Assembly (NCBI GenBank): GCA_902571925.1
Contig: CACGDW010000005.1
Location: 1-48,677 of the forward strand
Direction: 5' to 3'
DNA from: an uncultured Pelagibacteraceae bacterium
GTDB taxonomy: Bacteria > Pseudomonadota > Alphaproteobacteria > Pelagibacterales > Pelagibacteraceae
Length of the DNA stretch: 48,677 bases
This document shows positions 18,822-27,808 of this stretch, piece after piece. A program made the position numbers and the translations under genes. The notes under the pieces are model-generated. The model made no database searches, was not told where the DNA came from, and saw nothing but the letters and a program-made list of their open reading frames with translations. Positions within the stretch are counted from its first letter, which is position 1. Every line of letters begins with the position of its first letter.

Positions 18822-20305
18822 AACAAAACTTTTTTTTAAAAAACCTCAAAAGGCATTTTTTATCTTTCAATGAGTCTATTGAAAATTATTTTGATAAATT
18901 AAGATTTTTTGTACTAAATCTTAAAAAAACAAAACTCAACACTAAATACAAAGTATTTGGAGGATTAGGAGTTATTTTTGTCTTATTCTTACTTTATATG
19001 ACTATACCAAATCTTTATAATAAAAGCCAAATTCAATCTCAGATAAAGGATCAGATACTTAAAAAATATAATATTCAAATTAAATTGAATGAGGCCATAC
19101 AATACTCATTTTTTCCAAAACCACATTTTTTTGTAAAAAATCTAACTATCTTAAGAAAAGATAAAGAAATTGGTTTATCACGAGATTTTAAAGTATTTAT
19201 AAGTTTTGATAATTTTCTAAATTTTAATTCTGTAAATATTAAAGATTTGGTTTTTAATATGACGGACTTTAAGATTTATGAGAAAGATATAATCTTTTTT
19301 TTTGATCTTTTAAATACAGAACCTAATGAAAACAAAATTACTATTAAAAACAGTAATATTTTTTTTAATAGCAAAGAAGATGAAGTACTTTTCATAAATA
19401 GAATATACCAGAGTAAATTTTATTATGATCAAAATAAACTTATGAATATATTGTCTGCAAAAAATAAGATATTTAACATACCTTTTGATATCGAAATTAA
19501 AAATGATAAATTTAATAAAAAAATTTTTTCAGAATTTAAATCTAAAAAATTTAGATTATCTGTAACAAATTTATTCGAATATGATGATAAGAATAATTTT
19601 GGATTTATGGACGTTTTATTAATTAATAAAAGTACATCTTTTAATTATAAAATTAAAAAAAATTCTCTGAGTTTTATTTCGGACATTAGAAATAATTCAT
19701 ACGATGGAACGATAGATTTTAAACCATTTTATTTTAATGCAAATTTTAATTATGATGGCCTGAGTTCAAAAAATTTGTTTAATAATGATTCAATTATATT
19801 TCAAATGATTAAATCTGAATTGTTCAACAATGATAATTTAAATATTTTATTAAATATAAATGTTAAAAATATTGTTAATATTAATGAATTGAATAATCTA
19901 TTTTTAAAAGTCGCTATAGAAGAAGGTGAAATAAGACTTTCAAACTCAAGTATAAAATGGAAAGATGATTTAGATATCATTTTAAATGAATGCTTAATTG
20001 ATTATGAAAATGATGAAGTTAAATTAATTGGAGACGTTAAGTTGAAATTTAAAGATATAGATAATTTTTACAGTTCTTATCAAGTAAAAAAAGATCATAG
20101 AAAAAAAATTCAAGAAATACAGCTTGATTTTGTTTATAACTTTATTCAGAAAAAAATTAGTTTTGATAATGTGAAAATAGATAATATGTCCAATGAAAAG
20201 ATAGATGAATTTATAAATCAATTTGATCAGAGAGGTACTAAAGTTTTTAATAAGATAACTTTTAAAAATTTCTTAAACAATTTTTTTGGAATTTACGCTG
20301 GGTAG
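18815..20305 (+). CDS. AsmA-like membrane-anchored envelope protein
   Basis: A ~496-residue protein with a basic amphipathic N-terminus, one membrane helix at about residues 48-64, then a long beta-rich, Asn/Asp/Lys/Phe-rich chain. Just after the helix, the block around [20 protein letters not shown] followed by FFVKNLTI resembles the start of AsmA-family proteins, where a short strand pair is followed by an amphipathic patch naming the first sublayer. AsmA proteins are thought to shuttle phospholipids between membranes; that role is inference here. Two starts are possible, ATG 18803 and ATG 18815. I prefer 18815 because the upstream gap is so small. The 3' end overlaps fumC by 13 bp. Confidence 0.65.
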   Translation: MAKQNFFLKNLKRHFLSFNESIENYFDKLRFFVLNLKKTKLNTKYKVFGGLGVIFVLFLLYMTIPNLYNKSQIQSQIKDQILKKYNIQIKLNEAIQYSFFPKPHFFVKNLTILRKDKEIGLSRDFKVFISFDNFLNFNSVNIKDLVFNMTDFKIYEKDIIFFFDLLNTEPNENKITIKNSNIFFNSKEDEVLFINRIYQSKFYYDQNKLMNILSAKNKIFNIPFDIEIKNDKFNKKIFSEFKSKKFRLSVTNLFEYDDKNNFGFMDVLLINKSTSFNYKIKKNSLSFISDIRNNSYDGTIDFKPFYFNANFNYDGLSSKNLFNNDSIIFQMIKSELFNNDNLNILLNINVKNIVNINELNNLFLKVAIEEGEIRLSNSSIKWKDDLDIILNECLIDYENDEVKLIGDVKLKFKDIDNFYSSYQVKKDHRKKIQEIQLDFVYNFIQKKISFDNVKIDNMSNEKIDEFINQFDQRGTKVFNKITFKNFLNNFFGIYAG

Positions 20306-21681
20306 ATCATTTTTTTTGGATTAACTATTAAATTATAATCTTTTTCATTTATTAATCCTGATTTAAGCGCCTCTTCTTTTAAAGTAGTATTATTTTTTAA
20401 AGCTTTCTTTGCGATCTTCGCTGAATTATCATAGCCAATATGTGGCGCTAAAGCCGTAACCAACATTAAAGAGTTGTTTAAATACTCTTTGATTTTGTTT
20501 TTATCTGCTCTCAAGCCCTTAACACAATACATTGAAAAATTTTTAGTACTGTCAGCTAATAAATCTATAGATTGTAAAATGTTATGGGCAATTAAAGGTT
20601 TAAAAACATTAAGTTCAAAATGACCATGTGAACCTGCCATAGTTATTCCATTATGGTTTCCAATTACTTTCACACAAACCATTGTCACTGCCTCCGACTG
20701 AGTTGGATTTACTTTACCAGGCATTATAGAAGACCCTGGCTCATTAGCTGGAAGAATTAGTTCTCCATAACCAGCTCTTGGACCAGAACCTAAAAATCTT
20801 ATATCATTTGCAATTTTCATTAAACTTACTGCAGTTGTATTTAAAGTACCTGAAAAGTTGACTATTTCATCATGTGCTGCCAATGCTGAAAATTTATTTT
20901 TTGTTGGTTTAAACGGAATTTTTGTTATTTTTTTAATTTCTTTAATAATTTTTTTATCAAAACCTTTTTTAGTATTAATTCCAGTACCTACAGCTGTACC
21001 GCCTTGAGCTAAAAAATGAATCTCTTTTAAGGCATTTTTAATTCTATAAATACAATCTTCTATTTGAGATTGATATCCTGAAAATTCCTGTCCTAAAGAT
21101 AAAGGTGTTGCATCTTGAAGGTGAGTTCTTCCTACCTTAATAATATTTTTGAACTGAGAAATTTTCTTTTTTAAGTCTTTATTCAAAATCTCTAAAGATG
21201 GTAGCAATTTATTTTTTGTTTCAATAGCAATCGCTATATGCATAGCAGTTGGAAAAACATCATTTGTAGATTGAGATCTATTTACATGATCATTTGGATG
21301 TACAGGTTTTTTTGTCCCTTTTTTTCCACCTAAGATTTCTATAGCTCTATTAGCAATAACCTCATTAACATTCATATTCGTTTGAGTACCAGAACCAGTT
21401 TGCCAAACTTTAAGTGGAAAGTGATCATCTAATTTGCCAGATATGACTTCATCGGAAGCTTTAATTATAGCTTTTGAAATATTAGGTAAAATTTGTTTTT
21501 CCTTGACATGAACTTTTGCAGCTGCTTTTTTTATTATTGCTATAGATTTTATTAAAATTGGTCTTACTAAAAACTCACCAATATCAAAATATTTTTTTGA
21601 TCTCTGTGTTGATGCTCCCCAGTATTTATCACTAGGGACATTTATTGATCCAATACTATCAAATTCTTTTCTAAATTTCAT
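20293..21681 (-). CDS. fumC: Class II fumarate hydratase FumC
   Basis: Fumarase C interconverts fumarate and malate in the TCA cycle, without an Fe-S cluster. The superfamily signature [11 protein letters not shown] is at residues 316-326 and carries the catalytic serine; [27 protein letters not shown] and [10 protein letters not shown] (His187) form the rest of the active site. The 462-residue length is typical. It is transcribed divergently from the MazG-like gene and convergently with the AsmA-like gene. Confidence 0.97.
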   Translation of the reverse strand: MKFRKEFDSIGSINVPSDKYWGASTQRSKKYFDIGEFLVRPILIKSIAIIKKAAAKVHVKEKQILPNISKAIIKASDEVISGKLDDHFPLKVWQTGSGTQTNMNVNEVIANRAIEILGGKKGTKKPVHPNDHVNRSQSTNDVFPTAMHIAIAIETKNKLLPSLEILNKDLKKKISQFKNIIKVGRTHLQDATPLSLGQEFSGYQSQIEDCIYRIKNALKEIHFLAQGGTAVGTGINTKKGFDKKIIKEIKKITKIPFKPTKNKFSALAAHDEIVNFSGTLNTTAVSLMKIANDIRFLGSGPRAGYGELILPANEPGSSIMPGKVNPTQSEAVTMVCVKVIGNHNGITMAGSHGHFELNVFKPLIAHNILQSIDLLADSTKNFSMYCVKGLRADKNKIKEYLNNSLMLVTALAPHIGYDNSAKIAKKALKNNTTLKEEALKSGLINEKDYNLIVNPKKMIYPA

Positions 21682-21709
21682 TGATCTGATAAAACTATAT
21701 ATATATTAA
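21681..21709 (+). promoter_or_regulatory. Possible promoter in the fumC/MazG-like divergent gap
   Basis: The 53-bp gap between divergent start codons contains TTGATC at 21681-21686 and TATTAA at 21704-21709 with 17 bp between them on the + strand. The alternating TATATATATA stretch could also serve fumC on the other strand. Weak, pattern-based call. Confidence 0.3.
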
Positions 21710-21734
21710 AAATTTAATAACTTACAGGAGCAAA

Positions 21735-22106
21735 ATGACAAATTTTGAAAAAGTTGGGACTTTTATGAAAACCTTTGGTCAAGAAGTTAAGGAAAAATCA
21801 TCTTTGGCTTCTGACAAAATTAATAAACTAAGACTCGATCTGATTGAAGAAGAATTAGGAGAATTAAAAGAAGCAATGAAAGATAATGATTTATTAGAGG
21901 TTGCCGACGCATTAACTGATATACTTTATGTTACTTATGGTGCCGGACATGCTTTTGGGATTAACCTAGACAAATGTTTTGAAGAAGTTCAGAATTCAAA
22001 TATGAGTAAACTAGATGCTGCTGGTGAACCAATATATAACGACGTTGGAAAAGTAATGAAAGGCCCTAATTATTTTAAACCAGACTTAAGTAAATTTATT
22101 AAATAA
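21735..22106 (+). CDS. MazG-like/phosphoribosyl-ATP-type pyrophosphohydrolase
   Basis: A 123-residue all-alpha NTP pyrophosphohydrolase-like protein. The Mg-binding pattern EEELGEL (ExxE type) near residue 40 and the downstream ADALTDILYVTYG (D...D) are the marks of the MazG/HisE superfamily. It more closely resembles the stand-alone MazG-like group than HisE, and no his gene is nearby. The probable role is hydrolysis of a non-canonical or damaged nucleotide; the substrate is unknown. A clear Shine-Dalgarno AGGAG lies at 21726-21730. It ends only about 4 bp before the convergent tmRNA gene. Confidence 0.8.
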   Translation: MTNFEKVGTFMKTFGQEVKEKSSLASDKINKLRLDLIEEELGELKEAMKDNDLLEVADALTDILYVTYGAGHAFGINLDKCFEEVQNSNMSKLDAAGEPIYNDVGKVMKGPNYFKPDLSKFIK

Positions 22107-22168
22107 TTATTAGGGGGCGTTCTGTTGCCAGGTGCCCCGGACCCCGTCTACATAATTAACAAAGTTAA

Positions 22169-22198
22169 TTAAGCAGCAAGTGCGTAACTTTCGTTAGC
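22169..22198 (-). other. ssrA: tmRNA proteolysis-tag reading frame
   Basis: On the minus strand the resume codon GCT at 22198-22196 starts a frame reading Ala-Asn-Glu-Ser-Tyr-Ala-Leu-Ala-Ala and ending in TAA (22171-22169). The ALAA end matches the ClpXP/ClpAP-type degron known for tmRNA tags. The charged alanine would make the full tag AANESYALAA. Confidence 0.93.
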
Positions 22199-22280
22199 AA
22201 TTATAAATTAGCCCGTTACGGTGGAACAATTCCGAACGAAAGAATAGCCTTTAGTCACCCGTCGAATCTAGTTCACCCCC

Positions 22281-22292
22281 ATAAGTTGTAAA
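22281..22292 (-). other. tmRNA intervening segment
   Basis: Twelve bases (minus strand TTTACAACTTAT) lie between the encoded CCA end of the acceptor piece and the first G of the coding piece. They should be removed to free the 3' CCA and the 5' end. RNase P and 3' processing nucleases are the expected enzymes by analogy with tRNA maturation. The boundaries follow from the acceptor-stem pairing. Confidence 0.75.
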
Positions 22293-22378
22293 TGGTGGAG
22301 GTGGTGGGTACTGCCCCCACGTCCGCAATGGTTATTACGAAATTCGTTTATCGTCGTAGTTGGCAAGCCAACACTATT

Positions 22379-22406
22379 AATATAAAAGGAATTACAAGAG
22401 ATTCAA
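22379..22406 (-). promoter_or_regulatory. Predicted ssrA promoter
   Basis: On the minus strand TTGAAT (22406-22401) and TATATT (22384-22379) are separated by 16 bp. A start about 6-7 nt downstream would coincide with the first hairpin of the acceptor piece near 22372. The element lies within 36 bp of the divergent thyX start. Pattern-based. Confidence 0.5.
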
Positions 22407-22414
22407 TAACAATC

Positions 22415-23362
22415 ATGAAATTAACCAAAGAGCAATCACAAGAGATCAAAGATCAACAATCTCAACAAAATATAACAAAAAGAGTTTCATCCCCTGAGCT
22501 CGAAAAGATTTTATACGAAGCAATACCTGCTCTTGACCATGGTTTTGTAAGAGTAATTGATTACATGGGAGATGATACGTCAATTGTTCAATCAGCAAGA
22601 GTTTCTTATGGAAAAGGAACAAAAAAAGTTTCAACCGATGCAGGATTAATAAAATATTTAATGAGACATTGGCATAGCACTCCATTTGAAATGTGCGAAA
22701 TTAAATATCATGTAAAGCTTCCAATATTTATTGCTCGACAATGGATTAGACACAGAACAGCAAATGTAAATGAATATTCAGCAAGATACTCCATTTTAGA
22801 TAAAGAATTTTATTTACCCTCACCAGAAAATTTAGCAGCACAATCGTCTAGTAATAGGCAAGGTCGTGGAGATGTTATTGAAGGAGATCAAGCGAAAGAA
22901 GTTCTAGAGCTTTTAAAAAATGATGCAGAGAGAACTTATGACAATTATGAGATGATGCTAAATGAAAGATTTGATGGAACAACCATCAATGAAAATAAAA
23001 GAGGTTTAGCTAGAGAACTAGCAAGAATGAATTTAACTTTAAATACTTATACCCAATGGTATTGGAAAACAGATTTGCTTAATTTGATGAATTTTTTGAG
23101 ATTAAGAGCAGATAGCCATGCTCAGTTTGAGATAAGAGTTTACGCTGATATCATGTTAGATACTGTTAAAAAATGGGTTCCAATTACTTATGATGCATTT
23201 ATGGATTATAGAGTTGGAGGAACAGAGGTTTCAGCAAAAGGTAAAATAATAATTCAAAAATTAATTAAAGGTGAAAATGTTAACTTAGATGACTCAGGTC
23301 TTTCTAAAAGAGAATGGAATGAACTTATGACTTCTTTAGATCTTAAAGATAAGTTGATTTAA
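22415..23362 (+). CDS. thyX: Flavin-dependent thymidylate synthase ThyX
   Basis: ThyX makes dTMP from dUMP using FAD, NADPH and methylene-tetrahydrofolate. The diagnostic RHRx7S motif is present (RHR at residues 112-114, Ser122), and [35 protein letters not shown] and the [10 protein letters not shown] segment match the family. The open frame extends upstream to 22292, but that stretch is the tmRNA acceptor piece and its promoter, so ATG 22415 is the real start (315 residues). No strong Shine-Dalgarno is seen; AAGAGA lies at 22396-22401. The 3' end overlaps the convergent mrp gene by 20 bp. Confidence 0.96.
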   Translation: MKLTKEQSQEIKDQQSQQNITKRVSSPELEKILYEAIPALDHGFVRVIDYMGDDTSIVQSARVSYGKGTKKVSTDAGLIKYLMRHWHSTPFEMCEIKYHVKLPIFIARQWIRHRTANVNEYSARYSILDKEFYLPSPENLAAQSSSNRQGRGDVIEGDQAKEVLELLKNDAERTYDNYEMMLNERFDGTTINENKRGLARELARMNLTLNTYTQWYWKTDLLNLMNFLRLRADSHAQFEIRVYADIMLDTVKKWVPITYDAFMDYRVGGTEVSAKGKIIIQKLIKGENVNLDDSGLSKREWNELMTSLDLKDKLI

Positions 23363-24167
23363 TTTTGTTAGCTAAATCTAAATATATCTTTGAAATTTCG
23401 TGATTAGGATTAGTCTCAACGATGGGTTTTCCCTCATCTCCACATTTTCCAACTTCAGGATTAATTGGAATTTCACCCAAAAATTCCTTCTGAAATTCTT
23501 CTGCAGTTTTCTTAACACCTCCTTCACCAAAAATTTTATATTTTTTTTTATCATCTCCAATGAAATAACTCATATTATCAACCAGACCTAAAATCTTTAC
23601 ACCTAATTTATCAAACATTTTAATTCCTCTTTTAACATCTAAAAGTGCTACTTCTTGAGGTGTAGAAACAATAATTGCTCCATCCATTTTAATATCTTGT
23701 GAAAATGTCAATTGAGTATCACCAGTACCTGGGGGCATATCAACTATTATGAAATCTAAATCTTTCCAATTTACTTTTTGGGTAAAAGTTTTTATTGCAC
23801 TTGTTACCATTGGTCCTCGCCATATCATAGGAGTTTGTTGGTCAGTCAAAAAACCAATAGACATACATTGGATATCATATTTATTTATTGGTTCTAATTT
23901 TTGTCCATCACTTTTAGGTTTCTCATTAATATTAAACATTTTTGGTATTGAAGGACCATAGATATCCGCATCTAACAAGCCAACTTTGCATCCCTTATTT
24001 TTAAGAGCTAAAGCTAAATTGGTTGCAAAAGTAGATTTTCCAACACCTCCTTTTGCGCTTGAAATCGCAATGGTAAACTTTGTTCCCTGAATTGGGTTTT
24101 TCTCAGGTGATTTTCCACTCAATTTTTTTCGCATTGCGTCACTTAATTCTGGTTTTTCCTTCGGCAT
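23343..24167 (-). CDS. mrp: Mrp/ApbC-type P-loop ATPase (Fe-S cluster carrier family)
   Basis: A 274-residue Mrp/NBP35-family ATPase. The deviant Walker [12 protein letters not shown] is near residue 36, followed by [15 protein letters not shown], the MIWRGPMV segment, [13 protein letters not shown] and NMSYF. Two features differ from well-studied members. The N-terminal MIP18/DUF59 domain is absent or reduced to about 27 residues, and the CxxC normally found after NMSYF is replaced by [14 protein letters not shown]. Known members carry Fe-S clusters at that CxxC, so cluster transfer by the same residues is doubtful. Function assigned by family only. Confidence 0.88.
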   Translation of the reverse strand: MPKEKPELSDAMRKKLSGKSPEKNPIQGTKFTIAISSAKGGVGKSTFATNLALALKNKGCKVGLLDADIYGPSIPKMFNINEKPKSDGQKLEPINKYDIQCMSIGFLTDQQTPMIWRGPMVTSAIKTFTQKVNWKDLDFIIVDMPPGTGDTQLTFSQDIKMDGAIIVSTPQEVALLDVKRGIKMFDKLGVKILGLVDNMSYFIGDDKKKYKIFGEGGVKKTAEEFQKEFLGEIPINPEVGKCGDEGKPIVETNPNHEISKIYLDLANKIKSTYL

Positions 24168-24181
24168 AACTAGATCTTAAC

Positions 24182-24209
24182 TTGTTTTTCGGGATAAAGA
24201 CATTATATA
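24182..24209 (+). promoter_or_regulatory. Possible hflK promoter
   Basis: In the 51-bp gap between divergent mrp and hflK, TTGTTT (24182-24187) and TATATA (24204-24209) are 16 bp apart. Transcription would start within a few bases of the hflK ATG at 24219. Weak pattern-based call. Confidence 0.3.
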
Positions 24210-24218
24210 GATTGACAT

Positions 24219-25325
24219 ATGTCAGATGATTTTCAACAAAGAGGAGGAAGTCCTTGGGGAACACCTCCCGGGGGAGGAAGCGGTAATGGTTCAGGAAGAG
24301 GCCCAACACCTCCAGATGTTGAAAAAATTATTAGAGAATTTCAAGAAAAAATTAAAAAATTTTTGCCGGGTGGTAGTTCCTCTGGTGGAAAACAAGCCAT
24401 TTTAGTATTAATCATTTTAGGTTTTGTTTGGTTGGCAAGTGGTCTTTATAGAGTTTTACCTGACGAGCAAGGAGTTGTTTTAAGATTTGGAAAATTTATA
24501 AAAACTACTCAACCTGGATTAAATTATCATATTCCATTTCCAGTAGAGTCTGTTTTGACACCAAAAGTAACAAAAGTTAACAGAATTGATATCGGTTTTA
24601 GGTCAGAAAGAGATAGTGGTTTTTCTTCATCTGGGGGAGTAGCAGATGTTCCACAAGAAAGCTTAATGTTAACCGGTGATGAAAACATTGTTAACATCGA
24701 TTTTTCAGTTTTTTGGGTAATTAAAGATGCTGGAAATTTCCTATTTAAAATTCAAGATCCTGAAGGAACTGTAAAAGCTGCAGCAGAGACGGCTATGAGA
24801 GAAGTTATTGCAAGATCAGATATTCAGCCTATTTTAACAGAAGGAAGGTCTTTGATAGAGACTGACACTCAAGAAATAATTCAAAAAATTTTAGACGAAT
24901 ACACAAGTGGTATTCAAATAACTCAAGTTCAAACTCAAAAAGCTGACCCACCAGATCAAGTTATTGATGCATTTAGAGATGTGCAAGCTGCAAGGGCAGA
25001 CATGGAAAGATCAAAAAACGAGGCTGAAGCTTATGCAAATGATGTTATACCAAGAGCCCGAGGAGAAGCAGAAAAAATTTTACAAGCCGCTGAAGCTTAT
25101 AAGAAAGAAGTTGTAGCTAAAGCCGAAGGTGAAGCGAGCAGATTCTTAGCAATTTATAACGAATATAGAAATGCAAAATCTGTAACACAAGAAAGAATGT
25201 ATTTAGAAACAATGGAAAAAGTTTTAGCAGACATAGATAAGGTGATTATTGAGAAAAATGCAGGTTCAGGAGTAGTTCCTTATCTTCCATTACCAGAATT
25301 AAGCAAAAAGAAAGCAACTAATTAA
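24219..25325 (+). CDS. hflK: FtsH regulator subunit HflK
   Basis: HflK is an SPFH-domain protein that, with HflC, forms a membrane cage around the FtsH protease. The N-terminus (about residues 8-32) is a Gly/Pro/Ser-rich linker, followed by a membrane helix near 58-78. The SPFH domain starts at YRVLPDEQGVVLRFGKF and includes PGLNYHIPFP. A long Ala/Glu-rich coiled coil (AEAYANDVIPRARGEAEKI) covers the C-terminal half. The 368-residue size is normal. hflC follows after a single base. Confidence 0.96.
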   Translation: MSDDFQQRGGSPWGTPPGGGSGNGSGRGPTPPDVEKIIREFQEKIKKFLPGGSSSGGKQAILVLIILGFVWLASGLYRVLPDEQGVVLRFGKFIKTTQPGLNYHIPFPVESVLTPKVTKVNRIDIGFRSERDSGFSSSGGVADVPQESLMLTGDENIVNIDFSVFWVIKDAGNFLFKIQDPEGTVKAAAETAMREVIARSDIQPILTEGRSLIETDTQEIIQKILDEYTSGIQITQVQTQKADPPDQVIDAFRDVQAARADMERSKNEAEAYANDVIPRARGEAEKILQAAEAYKKEVVAKAEGEASRFLAIYNEYRNAKSVTQERMYLETMEKVLADIDKVIIEKNAGSGVVPYLPLPELSKKKATN

Positions 25326-25326
25326 A

Positions 25327-26196
25327 ATGAATATGGGAAAAATTATAGCTGGGATAATAGTTGCAATTGCTGCAACATTATTTTTTTCAATCTTTATAGT
25401 CAAAGAAGTTAATCAAGCTATCGTTCTTCAGTTTGGTGATCCTAAAAGAATAATCTCAAAACCAGGATTAAATTTTAAAATTCCATTTATCCAGAATGTA
25501 GTTTTTTTGGATAAAAGAATTTTAAATTTAGATACTCCACCAGAGGAAGTAATTGCATCTGATCAAAAAAGATTAATTGTAGATGCTTTTGCAAGATTTC
25601 AAATAATTGATCCTCTTAAGTTTTATATTTCTGTTGGAAACGAAAGAGTTGCAAGATCAAGATTAGCAACGATTATAAACTCAAGAATAAGAAATGTTTT
25701 AGGTCAACAAGAGCTTCAAACACTCTTATCAGAGGACAGAACTAAACAAATGGCTTTAATTCAAGAGGGTGTAAATAATGAAGCTGAAAATTTTGGAATT
25801 AAAATCAATGATGTGAGAATAAAAAGAGCTGACCTTCCCCAAGCAAACAGTGATGCAATTTTCAGAAGAATGCAAACTGAAAGGGAAAGAGAAGCAAAAG
25901 AATTTAGAGCAAGAGGTGCAGAGATGGCAGTAACTATCACGTCGACTGCAGATAAAGAAGTAACAGTTATTTTAGCTGAGGCTCAAAAGAAATCTGAAAT
26001 CATGAAAGGTGAAGGAGATGGTAAAAGAAATAATATCTTTGCTGGTGCTTTTGGACAGGATCCAGAATTCTTTGCATTTTACAGAGCAATGCAAGCTTAT
26101 GAAAAAGCTTTAATTGGGGGAGAAACTTCACTAATATTATCGCCTGATAGTGAGTTTTTTAAATTTTTTGGAAATATAAAACCTAAATCAAATTAA
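25327..26196 (+). CDS. hflC: FtsH regulator subunit HflC
   Basis: HflC pairs with HflK to modulate FtsH-mediated degradation of membrane proteins. One N-terminal membrane helix (about residues 5-25) is followed by the SPFH segment VNQAIVLQFGDPKR, PGLNFKIPFIQNV, the DLPQANSDAIFRRMQTERERE stretch and a C-terminal FAFYRAMQAYEKAL motif typical of HflC. Length 289 residues. An internal ATG two codons in is an equally possible start. Confidence 0.96.
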   Translation: MNMGKIIAGIIVAIAATLFFSIFIVKEVNQAIVLQFGDPKRIISKPGLNFKIPFIQNVVFLDKRILNLDTPPEEVIASDQKRLIVDAFARFQIIDPLKFYISVGNERVARSRLATIINSRIRNVLGQQELQTLLSEDRTKQMALIQEGVNNEAENFGIKINDVRIKRADLPQANSDAIFRRMQTEREREAKEFRARGAEMAVTITSTADKEVTVILAEAQKKSEIMKGEGDGKRNNIFAGAFGQDPEFFAFYRAMQAYEKALIGGETSLILSPDSEFFKFFGNIKPKSN

Positions 26197-26202
26197 TCTT
26201 TA

Positions 26203-26388
26203 ATGAGGGAATTGATCATTGCTTTTGGTCTGTTCTTATTTATTGAGGGAATTTTATATGCCTTATTTCCATCAAAAATGAAAAATATGTTAAAAAAACT
26301 TGAGTTAATTAAAGACAATCAGTTAAGGATTGGTGGGTTAATTTTTGTGTTAATAGGATTTATTATTATTTACATTGTTAAAAACTAA
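26203..26388 (+). CDS. DUF2065 small inner-membrane protein
   Basis: This 61-residue protein has two hydrophobic helices (about residues 3-20 and 42-59) separated by a basic loop KMKNMLKKLELIKDNQLRIGG. The pattern ELIIAFGLFLFIEGILYALFPS with a later QLRIGGL matches DUF2065 (YjeT-like), a family frequently found beside hflC. Its function is unknown. It lies 6 bp after hflC and 1 bp before the protease gene, so it is surely co-expressed with both. Confidence 0.85.
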   Translation: MRELIIAFGLFLFIEGILYALFPSKMKNMLKKLELIKDNQLRIGGLIFVLIGFIIIYIVKN

Positions 26389-26389
26389 T

Positions 26390-27805
26390 ATGACTAAAAT
26401 TAAAACATTTTTTTTTATAATTATACTATTTTTAAACTTTCCTTTAGTTGCTTATTCCCATGATATTCCAAATTCTTTTGCTGATTTAGCTGAAAAATTA
26501 ATGCCATCAGTAGTTAATATCGCTACTACTCAAACTGTAGTTACTAAAAGTAATCCTTTCCCAAATTTTCAGTTTCCCCCTGGATCACCCTTTGAAGACA
26601 TGTTTAAAGAATTTGGAACACCACAAGAGAGACAATCTTCAGCCCTAGGCTCAGGATTTATTATTGATGAAAAAGGAATAGTAATAACAAATAATCATGT
26701 AATCGATGGTGCTGAAGATATTGTAGTTCAAGTTAATGGAGACAAAGATTTTAAAGCAAAAGTTATAGGTGCTGACCCATTATCTGATATTGCTGTTTTA
26801 CAAATAGAAGCAACAGAAAAGTTTATCCCAGTTAAGTTTGGAGACTCTGATAAAGCAAGAATAGGGGATGAGGTAATTGCAATAGGAAATCCATTTGGTT
26901 TAGGTGGAACTGTCACATCAGGAATTATTTCTGCAAGAAATAGAAATTTAGGAGGAACGTTAGCAAGATATGAGGATTATATTCAGACCGACGCATCAAT
27001 TAACACTGGTAATTCAGGTGGACCATTATTTGATTTGAATGGTGATGTAATTGGAATCAACACTGCAATTTTAGGTCGAAGTGGAAATGTAGGAATTGGT
27101 TTTGCTATACCATCAAACAGTGCTGAAATTGTAATTGATCAATTAATTAAATTTGGTGAAACTAAGCGAGGATGGTTAGGAGTTAGAATACAGGATGTCA
27201 CAAGAGAAATTGCGGATATCGAAAAGTTAGATAAAGCAAGAGGAGCGCTAGTAGCTAGTGTTGCTCAAAATAGTCCATCAAAAAAAGCAGGTATAAAAGC
27301 AGGGGATATAATTCTTGAATTCAATGGAGAAAAAATTAAAGAAATGAAAGAGCTCCCAATCATAGTTGCAAAAACTAAGGTTGGAAAAAAAGTAAAAGTT
27401 AAAATTTGGAGAAATAAAAGAGAAATTATCAAAACTGTAACACTAGGTAGATTGGAAACTTCTGAAGAATTTAAAGTTACAGAAAAAAATGAACCACAAA
27501 AAGAATTAGAAATTAAAAATTTAAAAATATTTGTTAGAGAATTGACTAATGAGGACATAAAAAATAGAAAGTTACCAAATCAAACTACAGGTCTTGTAAT
27601 AACTCAAATTAAAAATGACAGTCCTTTGATTAACACTATAGAAATTGACAGTATAATTTTAGAAGCTCAAAAGAAAAAAATTAAATCTGTTAACGATTTA
27701 AAACAGACTTTAGAAAAAGTATTAAGCAGTAACCAAAAAACTGTATTATTAGTTATTTTTAATAAAGAAAATCAAAGAAGATATATTGGTGTAAAATTAG
27801 ACTAA
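26390..27805 (+). CDS. degP: Periplasmic Do-type serine protease/chaperone (DegP/DegQ)
   Basis: An HtrA-family protease that degrades or refolds misfolded envelope proteins. A signal peptide covers about residues 1-23. The trypsin-like triad is His103 (NNHVID), Asp133 (SDIAVL) and Ser209 (GNSGGP). PDZ1 starts around RGWLGVRIQDV and a second PDZ-like domain fills the last ~95 residues. The ATG at 26390 (471 residues) sits one base after the DUF2065 stop; a TTG at 26375 would overlap it and add five residues. hflK-hflC-DUF2065-deg is a known alphaproteobacterial order. DegP versus DegQ cannot be separated by eye. Confidence 0.94.
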   Translation: MTKIKTFFFIIILFLNFPLVAYSHDIPNSFADLAEKLMPSVVNIATTQTVVTKSNPFPNFQFPPGSPFEDMFKEFGTPQERQSSALGSGFIIDEKGIVITNNHVIDGAEDIVVQVNGDKDFKAKVIGADPLSDIAVLQIEATEKFIPVKFGDSDKARIGDEVIAIGNPFGLGGTVTSGIISARNRNLGGTLARYEDYIQTDASINTGNSGGPLFDLNGDVIGINTAILGRSGNVGIGFAIPSNSAEIVIDQLIKFGETKRGWLGVRIQDVTREIADIEKLDKARGALVASVAQNSPSKKAGIKAGDIILEFNGEKIKEMKELPIIVAKTKVGKKVKVKIWRNKREIIKTVTLGRLETSEEFKVTEKNEPQKELEIKNLKIFVRELTNEDIKNRKLPNQTTGLVITQIKNDSPLINTIEIDSIILEAQKKKIKSVNDLKQTLEKVLSSNQKTVLLVIFNKENQRRYIGVKLD

Positions 27806-27808
27806 GAT

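Larger units (their letters stand above)
22111..22372 (-). ncRNA. ssrA: Permuted two-piece tmRNA (SsrA)
   Basis: A GC-richer island on the minus strand has all parts of a circularly permuted alphaproteobacterial tmRNA, which rescues stalled ribosomes. Reading 5' to 3', the acceptor piece (22372-22293) opens with hairpin GTTGG-CTTG-CCAAC, has a T-arm-like GTGGG/CCCAC stem with a 7-nt loop, and ends CACCTCC-A-CCA with the CCA encoded. A 12-nt intervening segment (22292-22281) follows. The coding piece (22280 to about 22111) begins GGGGGTG, which pairs with CACCTCC including a G3-U wobble, the known alanyl-tRNA synthetase identity element. Next comes GATTCGACGGG, typical of tmRNA 5' regions, a hairpin-rich segment, the tag frame, and the helix TTAATTAAC-TTT-GTTAATTA. 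The exact 5' and 3' processing ends are approximate. Confidence 0.93.

Noticed and set aside
22111-22372. GC-rich island as transferred DNA, or a tRNA gene
   Set aside because: The higher GC is explained by structured tmRNA with an encoded CCA, acceptor pairing and tag frame.
22359-22372. GTTGGCTTGCCAAC hairpin as a transcription terminator
   Set aside because: No U-run follows in either direction, and it lies at the 5' end of the tmRNA acceptor piece just after a good promoter.
22292-22414. N-terminal extension of ThyX
   Set aside because: The stretch is the acceptor piece and promoter of the minus-strand tmRNA gene and has no ThyX similarity.
26375-26389. TTG start of the Do-type protease
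   Set aside because: It lies in the end of the DUF2065 gene; ATG 26390 directly follows that stop and leads into a normal signal peptide.
27265-27558. 97-codon minus-strand frame inside the protease gene
   Set aside because: Antisense shadow of the PDZ region; AT-rich composition leaves long chance frames.
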